A stretch of DNA of 64,000 nucleotides from Strobilurus pachycystidiatus. Lineage: Eukaryota > Basidiomycota > Agaricomycetes > Agaricales > Physalacriaceae. Shown here in pieces: positions 44,719 through 57,679 of this stretch. The position numbers and the translations under genes are program-made. The notes under the pieces were generated by a model. The model did no database searches. It saw only the letters and a list, made by a program, of their open reading frames with translations, and was not told where the DNA came from. Position 1 is the stretch's first letter. Each line of letters starts with the position of its first letter. Location: assembly GCA_019915135.1 (NCBI GenBank), contig JAHLMK010000017.1, forward strand, positions 806,001-870,000, written 5' to 3'.

Positions 44719-46249
44719 ATGCCCCAAGTAAAGAATGTAGAGAAAGGAAGGCTTATCTTTGACGAGGTACCTCAAGGTATGTTCTCCAGCCAAAGTCTAT
44801 CCTTACGGCCCTCAGCGGCCCTCACTCTTTGCAAGGTCAGGTAAAACGATGGTGTACTACGATGCCACGGAAAGTATCGATCTAGACAGTGTCCCACTCG
44901 GAGAAGGTACTTATTCTCGTCAAGACCCTAGTCCTCTCTGTAGACCCATATATGCGAAGTCAGGTGCGAGAAACAGATGTGGAATTCTACGTGGCACGCA
45001 ACTAGTCCATATTCGTGGCGCCCGGGTTGACATCTGGCCAGGCCGCATTCACCGTCGGAAAACCGTAAGGCTACTGCTTCACTGTCCCATCATCTATTGG
45101 CACGGATGTAGACTGTTTGGCTACGGGATCGCTGTCGTTCTGCGCTCCGAGAGCCCACAATATAAAGACTGGCGAACACGTTCATGGTCTTTTGAGTATG
45201 TCGTTGTTCGCGATTGTCGACGACATACTTAACCTTCAAGTTTAAAATTACAGAGATCTTAAGTATTACAACGTGATCACAGTATATCGTTGTTGCGGGG
45301 TACGATCAACAAAGATCCAAGGCCTCTTGGACTGCGTACTCTATGCTGGTGCTGCTGGGACTTCTAGTGCGTATGCCATTGTGAGGCCATTCGAAACTAT
45401 CATGCCGACGCTGTATATAGCTCTAGGACGTACTGCCTTGTTCGGCTGGCGAAAGTTTGCAAACGCAAAGCCGGTAAGATTGTTGACCATATCAAAGCGG
45501 TGCATGAACAAGGGATCTCTAGGGCGATGTAGCCTTCGTGACTACTGGTGGGGTTCCTGTCGGGTCGTAAGTAGGACTAATTCTCCATGATGTTCAGGTC
45601 CATCCAGGACGGTCATTCAAATCGCCAAGTGCGAGGGACTCAAGGTCATAGCATCTGCAGGATCCGACGAGAAAGTACGGTTCATGAAGGAGATCGGAGC
45701 GGATTTTGCGTTCAATTACAAGACTACGAACACGCGTGAGGTTCTATTAAACCACGGACCGCTCGACATGTAAGTGGGAGGACGGCCCGGACCGCAATTC
45801 CCTTCAAGTTCCAGTAACCTCCTTTTTCCGCAGATTCTGGGGATAGCGTGGGTGGCGAGACGTTGAATGACGCTCTTGAGAGCGCGGCCGTCAACGCTCG
45901 TTCTATTGAGTGTGGCATGATCAGTGGTTGTAACCACAAGGAGGGGCATCGGATGAAGGTATCTCCGCCCTTCGTGTTCCTTGTCATTGTGGCAACGAAA
46001 TCATCTTAAGCCCTCTTCCAGATGATTTCGCGCCGCATAACGCTTCGTGGTTTTCTTACGCGCGATCTGGCGACGGAGGACCTGATGAAGGAGTTCAACG
46101 AGGTGATTATCAGGAAACTAGCAATTGGAGAGCTTATGTATACGGAGGATATCATTGAGGGGCTGGAGCACGCAGGCGAAGCGCTTGCGAAGATACAGAA
46201 AGGGACCAATAGAGGTAAAACAGTCGTAGTGGTAGGTACTGAAGAATGA
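44719..46249 (+). pseudogene. MDR-family NADP-dependent oxidoreductase, frameshifted
   Basis: Starts MPQVKNVEKGRLIFDEVPQ. Conserved pieces of the leukotriene-B4-dehydrogenase-like MDR family follow in order: KTLVLSVDPYMRSQ, AAFTVGKP, GYGIAVVLRSESP, TGEHVHGL, GWRKFANAKP, GDVAFVTTGGVPVGS, KVIASAGSDEKV, GADFAFNYKT, VGGETLNDALE, IECGMISG, and DIIEGLEHAGEAL near the end. They do not share one frame even after splicing: a shift near 44.91 kb, a +1/-1 pair around 45.165-45.19 kb, disorder near 45.31-45.35 kb, and one extra G in the run 45839-45842. The last exon is intact to 46249. Recently decayed, since many splice sites survive. Confidence 0.78.
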
Positions 46250-46422
46250 AAGACACGAAAGGAACCAACGTCAAGTACAGACTCTGCTTAAGACTCTTGA
46301 GAGACGCCATCGGAACAACGGGACAACGGACATTGCGGCTGCGGACCGATAGCCGGGCCGGATTACCGCCATATATAGATCACAAAATCTCCTCCTCCTC
46401 CATTAACCCACAGTTTTCCAAG

Positions 46423-48246
46423 ATGCCCAAAATCACCGGTTGCGAGACTCATGGTACGATGCCTGCTCGATTTCCTGCACTGCCTGACACGTCCCGCAGA
46501 TGTCCGATTCCCCACCTCCTTGTCCGGGGATGGTACCGATGCCATGTATGTGTTTCGCCTTGTCGATAATAGACGAAGACTCACGATTGCCCCAGGAACA
46601 CGGAATGCGACTACTCATCTGCCTATGTTACCCTCTTCACCGAGTCTGATCTCGTTGGATACGGTATGACCTTCACCATCGGCCGCGGAAACGAAATCGT
46701 ACGCCCCTGTTCCCCATGCCCATTCTCGCGACTCGACTAACGCACCTTTGCAGGTTTGCGCCGCCATAAAAGAGGTTGCCAACCGTCTCGTCGGCAAGTC
46801 CACTGAGGAGCTATTCGCCGACATGGGCGCGACTTGGAACTTCATGATGTCTGATCCTCAGCTGAGATGGTCAGTTGCCGTTCTTGCTGGTCATGCTTGC
46901 TATCACGTTGACTCATTCGTGGCACAGGATCGGGCCTGAGAAGGGTGTTATCCACATCGCATCTGGTGCCGTCAACAATGCCCTGTGGGACATGTATGCT
47001 CGTCAGGAGAAAAAGCCCTTGTGGAAGCTCGTTGTCGACTTCACTCCCGTTCGTGTGATCAGCACAGGATCAGATGCATCTATTGATCTATCGGCTCACA
47101 GGAAGAACTTGTGCGCTCCGCCGCCTGGCGGTACATCTCCGACGCGATCACCAAGGAGGAGGCGCTCGCCATGGTCAAGGCCAAGGAGGCCACCAAGAAG
47201 GAGCGCGAAGCCCTCGTTCGTGAGATTGGGTTTGTCACTTGACCCCCTCGTTCTAACAGGCACTGATTGATTGTCGCTCGCAGTTACCCCGCATACGTCA
47301 CTTCTGCTGGCTGGCTTGGGTACAGTGACGAGAAGGTCGCGCGTCTTACCAAGGAGGCCGTCGCTGCTGGCTTCAACCACTTCAAGATGAAGGTTGGCGC
47401 CGACCAGGCTAGCGATCTCCGTCGCGGCAAGATCATCCGCTCCATTATCGATGACCCTCAGTACCTCCCCGAAGGCGCCAAGCCCAGGGACCCCAACAGC
47501 GACGAGCTGAAGGGCAAGAACGCCGGTCCTACTGGTGCCGTGCTTATGATCGACGCCAACCAGGTGTGGGACGTGAAGCAGGCCATTGACTACGTCCAGG
47601 GCCTGGCCGAGATCAAGCCTTGGTACGTGGACTTCGCGGTTTGACTCGTCTTTCGCTAACTCATATAACCAGGTTCATCGAAGAACCCACTGCTCCTGAT
47701 GACATCCTTGGACACGCCGCCATCCGCAAAGCGCTCAAGCCTTCTGGTGTCGGTGTCGCGACAGGAGAGCACGCCCACAACCGAATGGTCTTCAAGCAGT
47801 TGCTCCAGGCTGAGGCCATCGATGTCTGCCAGATCGACTCATGTCGTCTTGCTGGTGTCTCTGAAGTTATCAGTGTTCTCCTGATGGCTGCCAAGTAAGC
47901 TTCCACCTATTCACCTCTCCGCCGCCTCAATTGACCACTCTTCAGATTTGGTATCCCTGTCTGCCCCCACGCTGGTGGTGTTGGTCTCTGTGAATACGTG
48001 ATCCACCTCAGTCTGATCGACTACGTGGCCATCTCTGGTACCATGGAGCGCAACGTCCTCGAGTTTGTTGACCATCTTCACGAACACTTCCTCAACCCTT
48101 GCTCCATCAACTCAAACGGACGATACAACGTGCCCTCAAATCCTCTAGAGGGCTACAGTATCGAGATGTACAAGACAAGTATCGCCGAATTCGAATTCCC
48201 CAACGGCTCGTATTGGGTCGGCGCTCGTGGCGGAAAGAAGCTGTAA
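46423..48246 (+). CDS. Enolase-superfamily L-galactonate / L-fuconate dehydratase
   Basis: Dehydrates a sugar acid to a 2-keto-3-deoxy acid; in fungi the closest role is L-galactonate dehydration in pectin (galacturonate) breakdown. Motifs: [16 protein letters not shown] (split by introns), [36 protein letters not shown] (Lys-x-Lys), [33 protein letters not shown] (three metal ligands Asp, Glu, Glu) and CPHAGGVGL (catalytic His region). Seven introns all keep frame. The segment [16 protein letters not shown] between the second domain start and LMIDAN looks longer than in characterised L-galactonate dehydratase. An ENOSF1/L-fuconate specificity is equally possible. Complete and apparently functional, about 450 residues. 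Confidence 0.85.
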
Positions 48247-48471
48247 TAATGTGCGGAAAGCGGAAGAGCAAGCGAAGAATCTCTCTATCATTATTCGCTG
48301 TGTACTAGAAGTTTCAAAATCAAATAATACTGTGTCATATAGCAAGCTAATTCTCATGATGCGAAGCTTGTAGGCGGATCGCTTCTGCAGAGAAACAGCC
48401 ACAGAGTGTTGGTACGATAATCGGTCTACCTATATAATACGAAGCTTTGATTTACTGTGTCATTCGTTCAT

Positions 48472-49936
48472 TCAGGCTTTCACGTCTGGGATCGTTGGTG
48501 CGCCTTCCGGCTTGTAATCGTGCCCAGCGGCCCATTTAGACTCCAAAGCTGATAGACTGTCGATGGACTGAGTGAGCGTTTCTTCGACACTATGAAAGTC
48601 CGCTTCGCGCATTCCCAACACGTCCTCGAGACGCTTCATGTCGTATTGCAAGCGAAGTGAGCGATAGTTCGGCACCTTATTTTTTGTCCATCTATCCGCG
48701 AGGCCTGGTAGCTTGCGGAGAATTACTTCGCGCATGGCTTCAAAGTCTAGCTCGTGAGGTGAACCGAAGATGATTCGTTTGCGTCCAACGGATGAAGCCG
48801 GTTGAGCCTTCAACGCGAGAATGTGAGCTTTAGCCACATCACGGACATCAGCGTACTGCGGACTCGGAGGATACAGCCCTTCGGGGAATAAGATGGCGTA
48901 AAGAATGCCTAAGGAAGACAGAGCCCCGATCGAAGGGTTTGGAAGCTGGAAGGACTCGGCCAGTGGTCCATACATGAAAGGGGGGTTGACTTGGTGCCAT
49001 ACCATGAGACACTTTTGCAAAGCTGGTGTGTAAGAATGCTTACTCGTCGTTATGTCGAGATGTGGATGATCATCTGCGAAGGCCCATAATTTCTTTTCTA
49101 CTATGGTTTTGGCCGCCCCGTATGCAGCCATACCAGTGTAGCCAGCGGTCTTTTCCTCAGTGACAGGGTTCCAGTCTGGTGGGCAAAAGGTCAAACCCTT
49201 GACACTCGAGAATGCGCCACATGAGTACCTTGATCAGTCGTCATTGCGTTGGGATTGCGCACAGTGGCAATGGAGCTAGTGACGACGACCCTCTTGATTC
49301 CGGACTTTTCAGCCTGGCGAACAACGTTCATGGTGCCCTCGAGCATGTCCTCGAGAGAAGCGTCAGGAAAACGTCTAAGGTCCGTGGTACCGTGACATAC
49401 AGGTATCATCTCTTTGGCATTGCACTCTGATCTAGTTGGTAGAGGCGCCGCCGTGTGTATGACAGCGCTGACGCCTTCGAGTGCGTCTCCAAATCGTTCC
49501 ACGGCGACATCAGAGATGGGAACGACCTCGAAATTCGACTCATATTTCTCGTAAGCTGCACGAAGGCCGTCCGCCTTTGCGCCACGCGCAGTCCTAATTG
49601 TACAAGTCAGTTACAAAGAAGCGGGCGTGACTGACATGTTACGCACGCTTTGACGCGGTATCCCTCTTGGAGGAGCTGAGTAACTAGATGGGATCCCATG
49701 TATCCCGACCCGCCAGTGACCTGTGAAGAGTAAGACAAGTTCAGCGGCCGCAGATGATGTCTCACAAAAACGAGGTCAGACTCGGACTGAGCCTGGGAGT
49801 GTTTCGAACGCGACCAGGTCAAGTGTGGCGCGCATGTGGGGTAAGTCTTTGCCGGAGAGCATCTGTGCGGTCCGGAAGACAGTTTCGAGACTGAGCGAGG
49901 TAGCAAGTTCGGTTTGATGGTGTTGAGCACGTTCAT
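48472..49936 (-). CDS. Extended SDR: dihydroflavonol-reductase-like / aldehyde reductase
   Basis: NAD(P)H-dependent reductase of the DFR/GRE2 group. Glycine motif VTGGSGYMGSHLV, reached through an intron after ESDLVF. Further motifs: AVIHTAAPLP, KRVVVTSSIATV, the catalytic pair in AAYGAAK (Tyr-x-x-x-Lys), VNPPFMYGP, YADVRDVAKAHILAL and a C-terminal substrate region. The N-terminal extension of about 50 residues is Ser/Pro-rich and unlike the family, so a downstream start is possible. The ATG at 49936 is supported by a TATA-like box 38-45 bases upstream. Several introns of ordinary size. Substrate unknown. Confidence 0.8.
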
Positions 49937-49973
49937 GGCGGGAGATTGAAAGGCATGTTTGGCGCACTTGTCG

Positions 49974-49981
49974 TTTATATA
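49974..49981 (-). promoter_or_regulatory. TATA box of the DFR-like gene
   Basis: TATATAAA on the minus strand, 38-45 bases upstream of the chosen ATG, which supports that start. Confidence 0.5.
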
Positions 49982-50082
49982 AGTAGAATCGAAGCAAAGG
50001 CGACCGATCGATGGTGGCATCATACCGCGTCATGCTAAACAGATCGCGCTTCCTTTGGCGAACCCTGACAGTCACGGACATA

Positions 50083-53000
50083 CTAATACACATTCCTTGC
50101 TACATAGCCTGGGTTGTTGGCTTTGACATCTCCGACACCACCGTCATACACGCCGTCTATCTTCAGCTTGAGTTCGGGATGTATAGCAACCTTGTCCTCC
50201 ATCGCCCATAGCGCCATGGCCACCGTACTGAGGAGCACCGTTAGGACCGAAAGATATGAAGAGCGCAGACTGACTTCTCTCCTCGATAATCGAGTATGCC
50301 TTCATGGACCGGGAATTTAGCCTGCGGTCTACGTCGCTTTCAGTCAGAAATTTCAAGTAGCTAGAGAAGAGAATGGACTAACCCCAGGTTTCCAACCCGC
50401 TTGCCCATCATCCACCCATTTACGAAAAGATATGCCCTATAAGGCAGCCCCAAGGGCTCAGTGAACACGAAGAAGATATGTACATCGTAACCCTTCGGGA
50501 TATCCAGTTTGAAAGTAGTGACAAAGAAGCCGACGCCGGCGTTAGAGTCTGGGAGACCTGCTACGAGATCCCGCGGTATCCAGGAAGAGGTGTCGAAGCC
50601 AGGCAAATGCCATCCAGCGCGCTCTCCGTACAGGCCGCCTTCATTGAAGACACTCCGAGTCTTGTCAGGGAAACTGACGGGGACAGTGAGCCGCGCAGAA
50701 AGACAACAACAGTCGTCTCACTTGGTGTAACCTCCAAACTTGCCTTGGACTTTCCAATCCAAGAAGACACCATCGTTCAACTGGAAACCTCTAATTCCTC
50801 GGGGACTCTTGGAGCTATCCGTATCAACTGCGTAAAGAGTCAGTTTGCCAACAAACCGAGGAGATGCCAGTACTGACTCCCTTCCGTTTCATTCAAGCCC
50901 ATGTTGTCCTTTAGTCAGAAATGAGTACCGCCAGTCTCTCAACTACGAGGCAGACCCGTACCTGGACGATGGTGATAACATTGTCATCACCCACATTCAA
51001 AGCGCCTTCGGGCAAGAGGAACACGTCGTCCGTCTCTTCCAAGAGATTCAGATTGTTGGTTGAGCTATCTCGAAAAATGAACTGGTGGCTTTAAGACTCG
51101 AGAGCATGTACACACTTGCCATAAGACGTATTGAGGAATACGCTGTTCAGCCAAACACTGGCAGCGAATGCTTGCGAAAAAGAACAACTAAGCAGGCTGA
51201 TTGTAGTCAGTGAGGAATGTCTCACCTTCGCCACCATTGACAGAGAGATTCAAGCTTTTTTCGGCTCCTGTGGCATTGAAATGACCTCTCCACAGCACGA
51301 CATTCTCGCAGCTATGCATAGTCGGTCAACTAACGAGGAACCATTTTCGCAAAGAGAAGACAAACAAGCCGTAGTCACATCCATAGAGAACTCTCCCATC
51401 GCCATAGAAGGGCTTGTATGGTATGTTGGTCGTAGTGTGGTTTGCGACAGTCCACAATGCGTCGTCATAATCGCCGATTTCAGGTAAACTATCCTTGAAC
51501 TTCCATCCTTCTAGGTCGGGGACGGAGATGGATCCGAGGGCTGAGGACGTACGGAGCATCCCAGAGGATATCGACGAGCCCGACGTTATCAAATCCGACA
51601 CATCATAACCGTTCCATGATATACTCCTGATAGCCTTCGGGGCGATGACCGTCAACCGAACGTCGTCCTTCAGATCGCCCTTGAGGGCCAACGAGGTCCC
51701 AGTGACAATTGCCGACCGAACAAGGTAAGGACCGCCGACCAAAATGCTCGTGTTGCTCCCGAGGCTCCAGAAATTGCTGAACTCAGCGTCGTCAGGGCCC
51801 GCAAGCATCGGAGCCCAGAAGGTCGCAGCGGTGTCGCGATCGGCAAACAGCACCAATTGCGTATCTGAGTCGTATATTGTCACCAGGCCCTGGATGCCGG
51901 GAAGGAACGAGACTATAGTCGATGCAGCATGTTTGCTATTCACCAGAGATGGCTGCAAATGCAAAGGGTTCGGCGTGCCAGTAAATGCGAGAGAAGCTTC
52001 ATGCTCTTGTGACGACTCTCCGTACAAGAAGAGAACATCTCTTCCATCGATGACCCCAGCGAAGAAGACTTGAGCCGTTGAGTACAGCAATTGCGATGAT
52101 CCGAAGGCATAATTAGTCACAAAGACTTTCGACTGTCGCCCGCCTAAGGTCAGCGAAGATGCAACTTGGGGTAGCTCCAGTTGACCGTCTCTGGTGTCTA
52201 CCTTGAGCTTGAATGTCTTCTGCGCACTAAGAGGCGGAATTCAGGTTGGCGTGTAGTCAAGAGGGAGAGGTAACTCACGTGGATGAAGAGTCGTTGTGGC
52301 GTAAGATGTAAAAGCACGACTGTGTCTCGGGGTTGCGTAGTAAAGTGACATAAATGTCGGGAGAAGACGTGGAGATGTCTCCAGTCGAGGTATCCCCAAC
52401 CCAATCGGTCTTATAGAAGTCGGGAGTGCTTCGTATGAAGACGCTTTCTAACTTGAGCTCATCGTACTTGGTCGTCAGGGCCCGTTGTTCGTCGATCTAT
52501 GTAGTGATTGAGGTTCAATGTGGCGGAAAAGAGACCAACGATCCACATACAGCTGCCCCGTAGTCGTAGGATGTGTAGACCTGGTGATGCTGTCTTCAGT
52601 GTCATGCTTTCGGAGTACGAACCAAAGCGTACACCTCTACAGTGGAGAAGTATCATTTGTCAATGCCTTAGAACACAGAGCAGGCCGGATTACTCACGGG
52701 AACGGGATTGCACCCCATGACGTGCCACTAGAGAAAAACTCTTCAGGCTGTCGTAGAATGTAAGAGAGTTGAGGCGTACCCATAGAGCATGTAGTAATTG
52801 ATTAGCTTCGCATTACTCGCCCACAATTGCAAGTTGAAGACAGACATGAAGTCAGGTCCAGTCAACACCGCACAAGGCGCGTATCCTGATTTTCCGCGTG
52901 AGAGGAGTTCGGTTTGGAGGAGGAAGTTAGAGTATACCAGGCGCGCCAGGTCCCCATGCATCGAAGGAGCCAGCTTGGAATTCTAAGACGCGTTCAAAAC

Positions 53001-54396
53001 GCTGTCAGACTGGAGAAGAGAAATGCCGCATACCAGGGATGTACCACGGTTGAGAAGGATTCACCTCCATGTGATACTGATGGTAGTTCAATACCAGCGG
53101 TTTCCAGACGAGTGGATTAGAGCAATCGAAGCGTTGAGGATATCCGTCGAGTCTAACGTTGATGAATTCACGAAATCATGAACTGCGTTATCAGGCGACA
53201 GACCGTACCCATAAAGATCGACAGCCCCCTTCGAATTGTCCGTTTCAGCAAATGCACAAGTGTGTCTTGCAAGGAATGCGACGTACAGTGCCATTTATGA
53301 AGTTCTTACGCTGCCCCGGATCATTGTAGGTCAAAGGGACAACGATCTCGGAGTATTCGTGGTAGACGGCCTTTAAGTCTTCAAAGTAATCGCCGCCCAG
53401 CCACTGCTCGTACTCATTATCTAGAAGCTGTCAATCATCTGTGAGTTCAAATCCTGGGAGTATTTACCTAGCTGAATGGCTGTGGAACAGCTCATAAGAA
53501 TGTGTGCAATGTCACCTTACAAAACGCGACGAACCGATGATGGGGCCGCCATGGTTGATCTGGTAGGGGGCGGACTCTTTGATGACGCCAACAATGTAAT
53601 CTTTCCAAGCTTCTCTCCAGTCGGCCGCATCTGTTCGCAATTTTCCAGCTACCTCCGATGTGGCCCAGTGCGCGATGCCGCCGGCAGTCGTCTCCGCGTT
53701 GATATACTAGCAGTTCCAGACTTATTGGGTGCTGCTGCAAGGAGGAGGCCCGGGACAGCACTCACCGGACCTACTAACGTTGAAGGCGACGTAAGCTGGC
53801 AGGCCTAATCACGTACCAGGACGGAGAACGACCCAAATGCCAGCAGCTGCCGCGGCCTCGTAGAAGGGCCTCAGTGCACGCCAGTCATCAAAATCCAGAA
53901 CGCCACGCGAAGGATTAATGATGCCCATATGAGTGTATAGGCTAACAGAATTCATTCCTGCCGCTTTGAATTTCTGCAGAATGTCAGACCAAAGATCGGG
54001 CACTGGGAGACGGAACGTGTGGAACTCTCCAGAGCTTGATTTCATGTGAGAGGCGAGGAAGATGGGAAAGAAAAACACGCACTTGAGGAATATCCGCTGT
54101 CCTCGCAAGATGAGGCTGTAATTGTCGAATGTCACCTGGTCCCTGTCCCATTCCGTGGTGTGTAGTTGGGGGACGGGTTCATATGCATGACCTGGCTTCT
54201 GCGATTCACCGTTGTAGGAGCGGTGTGCTAGCACAAGCAGGAAAGATAACGCGACGATGAACGCCCATTTGCTCTGTACGGCCCAACGCGGCTCTTTGTG
54301 ATTGTTGCCGGGAGACGGTAAGGGCCCCGACTTCTCACTAGATGCTTTGAGACAGTGCGTGGAGGTGTGGTCGCCGTTTCGCTCGACGTCGAGCAT
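50083..54396 (-). CDS. GH35 beta-galactosidase, membrane-anchored N-terminus
   Basis: Removes terminal beta-galactose from plant cell-wall or other glycans. Unlike most secreted fungal GH35 enzymes it starts with a cytosolic-looking stretch of about 45 residues, then one hydrophobic segment WAFIVALSFLLVLA, which suggests a type II membrane protein. Catalytic domain: WDRDQVTFDNYSLILRGQRI, AAAAAGIWVVLRPG, GPIIAIQLDNEYEQW (acid/base Glu, with Asp in place of the usual preceding Glu) and WYIPEFQAGSFDAWGPG (nucleophile Glu, spliced). LTGPDFMSVFNLQLWASNAK follows. C-terminal jelly-roll parts: WIPRDLVAGLPDSNAGVGFF, YRAYLFVNGWMMGKR and ALWAMEDKVAIHPEL, with the stop at 50083-50085. About 20 short introns. 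The size, near 1000 residues, is normal. Confidence 0.88.
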
Positions 54397-55337
54397 GGTA
54401 AGTTGGAGAAGTAAAGAGGCGCCTGGCGATCAATATCCGAACCTCCTCGGGCCGGACTGGCCGAAATGTGTCTAACTCTCAAGGTGAAGATCAATGAAGA
54501 TACCTTTTTGACTAGAGGTCCCGTAGGGACTGAACCTTGCGTCGTGGTTGTTCTTTCTTCTTCCAGCCTGCTGGCCACAGCCACGTTATTAACGTACATA
54601 TGGGAACCATGTCTTACAAACCAATGCCATACAAATGGGCATGGGCACTAACTCACATGGCATGTATCGTACAAGCCGGGACTGCTACTATCTACAATAA
54701 ATAAGTGGGCGCAATATGTTTGTTATATACGACCCTGGATGTGAGCTATTGAAAAGCGAAAAGCGCACATGGCGAGGTTGTTGGTCAACTTGGATGCGAG
54801 ACATTGTCAAGCACTGTGAGACCGCCTTTGGTGGGAGTGTTCTACGTGCTTGGGAATGAATAACTTACAGCGCAGATGATCGTGAATATTGAGAAGATAG
54901 AGGTAGGGCGCTGGTGCGAGCAATTACCTTCCGGTACGTGCCGCCGTCGGAGGGCGTCTGCCATTGCGTTCATCGTCCAAGCCGGCGTGGAAAGATAGGA
55001 GCAGATTTCGTTTGATATTCGGCTTCGGGACGGCATCACACGGCATAGTACCGGATCACAGAATTTCTTTATTTCGACGTATGGGAATGTCCATGCTAAT
55101 ACGCAAGGAAATTATTGACCTCCATCGGAATAGTTACGCTAGTAATGATACTAACTGGAAAGCACATACGAAGGCTGGAGGTTTCCCTCAGACTCCTGTA
55201 TCACCCTCATTCACAACATCCAACATATGTATGTACAGTAACGAAGAAATAATATCCCAATGTGTCATGCGGTAATCCCAGTGTGTGATGCGGTGGAAAG
55301 CGTTCATCGATAGCAAGTGGTATACATACTGTTTAAT
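54397..55337. other. Intergenic, no confident gene
   Basis: About 940 bases. On the minus strand a short start MNAMADALRRRHVPE with a consensus donor (near 54.93 kb) could be a micro-gene, but no frame continues convincingly. Nothing else seen. Confidence 0.4.
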
Positions 55338-57617
55338 TTAGAGAGAGTATTTATCTTTGATGAGCGCCGCAGCGCGCTCGGCGACCATGTAGACAGGCGC
55401 TTGTGTGTGGCACTCCGGGATGGACGGCTGAAGGAAGGCGTGAGTTTAACAGAGATAACAGCAATCATCGAAAGGGACTCACAAAGACCGACGCGTCAAC
55501 AACGCGAACACCGTCTGCGGCTTTGAGTAAGAGTTCCGAATCGACAACTCCCCAAATCGCTTCTTTCGGCGACATGCGCGCAGTGCCGACGGGGTGATTC
55601 ATGCTGGCCCCATACTTCCTCGTATACGCCAGCTTCAAGTCGTCCGTCGTCGCGTTCGCGAGGTCGCCGTACGGTTCAATGATGAAGCCGTCCCAGGATG
55701 AGGCACTGAGAACGGTCTCCGTATCTTTGATGACTTGGGCAATCGTGAACTCATCAAAGCCATGGGTAAGAAGAGCGGTGTCGATAAGAGGATCGGCAAA
55801 CGCGTCGGTGGAGTTGATAGAGACCGATCCACCTACGAGATGAGGAAAGAGTCAGCAGCCCAGCGTAGTAGAATCGTCTGTAGGCACGTACGTGACATGG
55901 GCGAGACAACGGCGGCAAGGACGGTCAAAAACGAGCCAGTGTCAGGCTGCGACAGAGGTCCGAAGGCAGCGAAACCATCCTGTACGTCGGCATGTCAGTC
56001 TAGGTTCGCTGTACCAGAACCGAACCTAGTCAGTACTAACCACGAATATGATCTCCATGTGCCCTGAAGTCGGTCCTGAGGACGGGTCATCGAAAGTGTC
56101 GTAGATGGAAGAATTATCAGGCAGCCGCACGAAGGCGTAAGTGTTGGCTGGCGAGTCGACGAGACGTCCTTGACGTGTTTCGCTCCAATGACCAATCTCC
56201 TCTCCAAACAAAGTACTGTTGCGAAGCAGACCGTCGAAGGTGCCGTTGCTGTTGACAGTGTAGTATGCGGGGACAGCTGGGTGGTCCGTCAAGTATTGGC
56301 CGACGTCTGGAAGGTCAGCAATCGGGCTGATACCGAGGGCCTGCAGGTCATTTCTATCGCCAATACCCGAAAGCAACAAAATCTGCGGTGTACCAATTAC
56401 ACCAGCACTCATGATCACTTCCTTGGAGGCCGTGATGTATACAGGCTCGTCTTGTCATGGGAGTTCAGTTGAAAGAAAGTTCGAGTTTGTCGGAGCAACT
56501 CACCGTCGCTGCTCTGCTGTAGAAGCACCCCACGAAGCTCAGGTTTACCCAGTATGCCTCCGGTCTGGACGAGCTTGGTGACGCGAGTGTTCACAAGGAC
56601 GTCCAGATTGTCTCGATCCATGACAGGGTACAAATATGCCGTGGCGGCGCTGCTGCGCTCACCGTTTCCGACGGCTGACTGCATGTAACCTGCGAACCTC
56701 TTAGTACTAGTAGTGAGATCTCGGAGGAAAGGCAGGATGACTGACTGATTCCAACCATGACACCAGCATTGTGATCCGCAGTGTAGGCAAAACGTCCTCC
56801 GAGCTCCAAGCTTGCATTGACAACAATTGGGTCAAGCTCTGTAGGATAGCCAGGTACACTTGTCAAGACGTTCCCGTCTGTACCATGAACGGCAGGGTCA
56901 ACTTGACCGGTCGTGTTATGGCCGTCTGCAGGGGCTACCAGCGTGTTGGTCTGTTGAACTCGTTAGAGTCGATCCATTTGAAAGGCAAGGAAGTGCCTAC
57001 TTTGAGCCAGAAATCCTCCATGTTATCCCAGGACCATCCGTCGTCCTGTGTGAGATTTGCCCAACTGTCCCAAAGGTCAATAGAGCCTCTGTTCCATGTG
57101 AGGAGGTCTACGAAAGCATGAAGATCCCTGACCGATGGAGATATGTAGCAGCTACTCACTAATGACACTGCTTCCGCCGAGACCGAAACCTCTGGTAAAT
57201 CCGAGAGTTCGGTTGTCGTATCCCTCTAGAGGCACGGTCGTGTAGTTCCAGTCGACTGATGTCCCAGGCAGCGCTACACCTAAGAAAGGCGCTGTGACGG
57301 CAAGAATACCTTCATTGCTGATTGACTGGTGTTTGCCGGTGCACAACGAGGGAGTCCGAGATTGCGCACCTTCCTCCGGCTTCAATAGCGAGGACCTTGA
57401 CATCCGAGTTCTCTGACAGACGTGAAGCCAGCACACTCCCAGCTGTTCCGGCTGCAAAATATCTTCAGGATGTTGGTCAAGGATCGACGATGGAGGACAT
57501 ACCACCGACAATGATGAAGTCGTACTCTGTCTCCGAGAGGTCCGCCGGTGAGTAGACCAGCTTGCCAGAAGCACTGATGGCGGCGAAGCCAAGGAAGAGA
57601 GCGCGTCGACCCCACAT
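55338..57617 (-). CDS. GMC oxidoreductase, aryl-alcohol-oxidase-like
   Basis: Secreted FAD enzyme that oxidises alcohols and yields hydrogen peroxide (family knowledge). Signal-peptide-like start MWGRRALFLGFAAISASG. FAD motif VGAGTAGSVLASRLSE (spliced), VLAIEAGG, the GMC signature region TRGFGLGGSS, then KEVIMSAGVIGTPQILLLSGIG (second GMC signature). Active-site histidines lie in MNHPVGTARMSP and CHTQAPVYMVAERAAALI, matching the His pair of aryl-alcohol oxidases. Stop at 55338-55340. About ten introns keep frame. Peroxide from such enzymes can feed ligninolytic peroxidases and LPMOs, so it fits the other biomass genes here. Aryl-alcohol oxidase versus another GMC specificity is not settled. 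Confidence 0.87.
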
Positions 57618-57672
57618 TATGGGTGGCAGCAGGCAAGCAGCAGGGGGGACAGGTTCGAACCGTAGCTCACGG

Positions 57673-57679
57673 TCTTATA
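57673..57679 (-). promoter_or_regulatory. TATA-like box of the GMC gene
   Basis: TATAAGA on the minus strand, 56-62 bases upstream of the GMC ATG, inside the 333-base divergent promoter region (57618-57950). Confidence 0.42.

Noticed and set aside
44960..45060. Stop codon in the MDR pseudogene after EFYVAR
   Set aside because: It lies inside a plausible intron (GTGGCA...TTGAC...CCAG) that joins EFY to AAFTVGKP, so I did not count it as a lesion.
54515..54545. GGTCCC...GGGAC palindrome with GGTTCAGTCCC on the minus strand, tRNA-like
   Set aside because: Only a simple inverted repeat; no cloverleaf partners nearby.
57650..57662. GGTTCGAACC resembling a B-box promoter
   Set aside because: Self-complementary by itself, without an A-box or stems at tRNA spacing.
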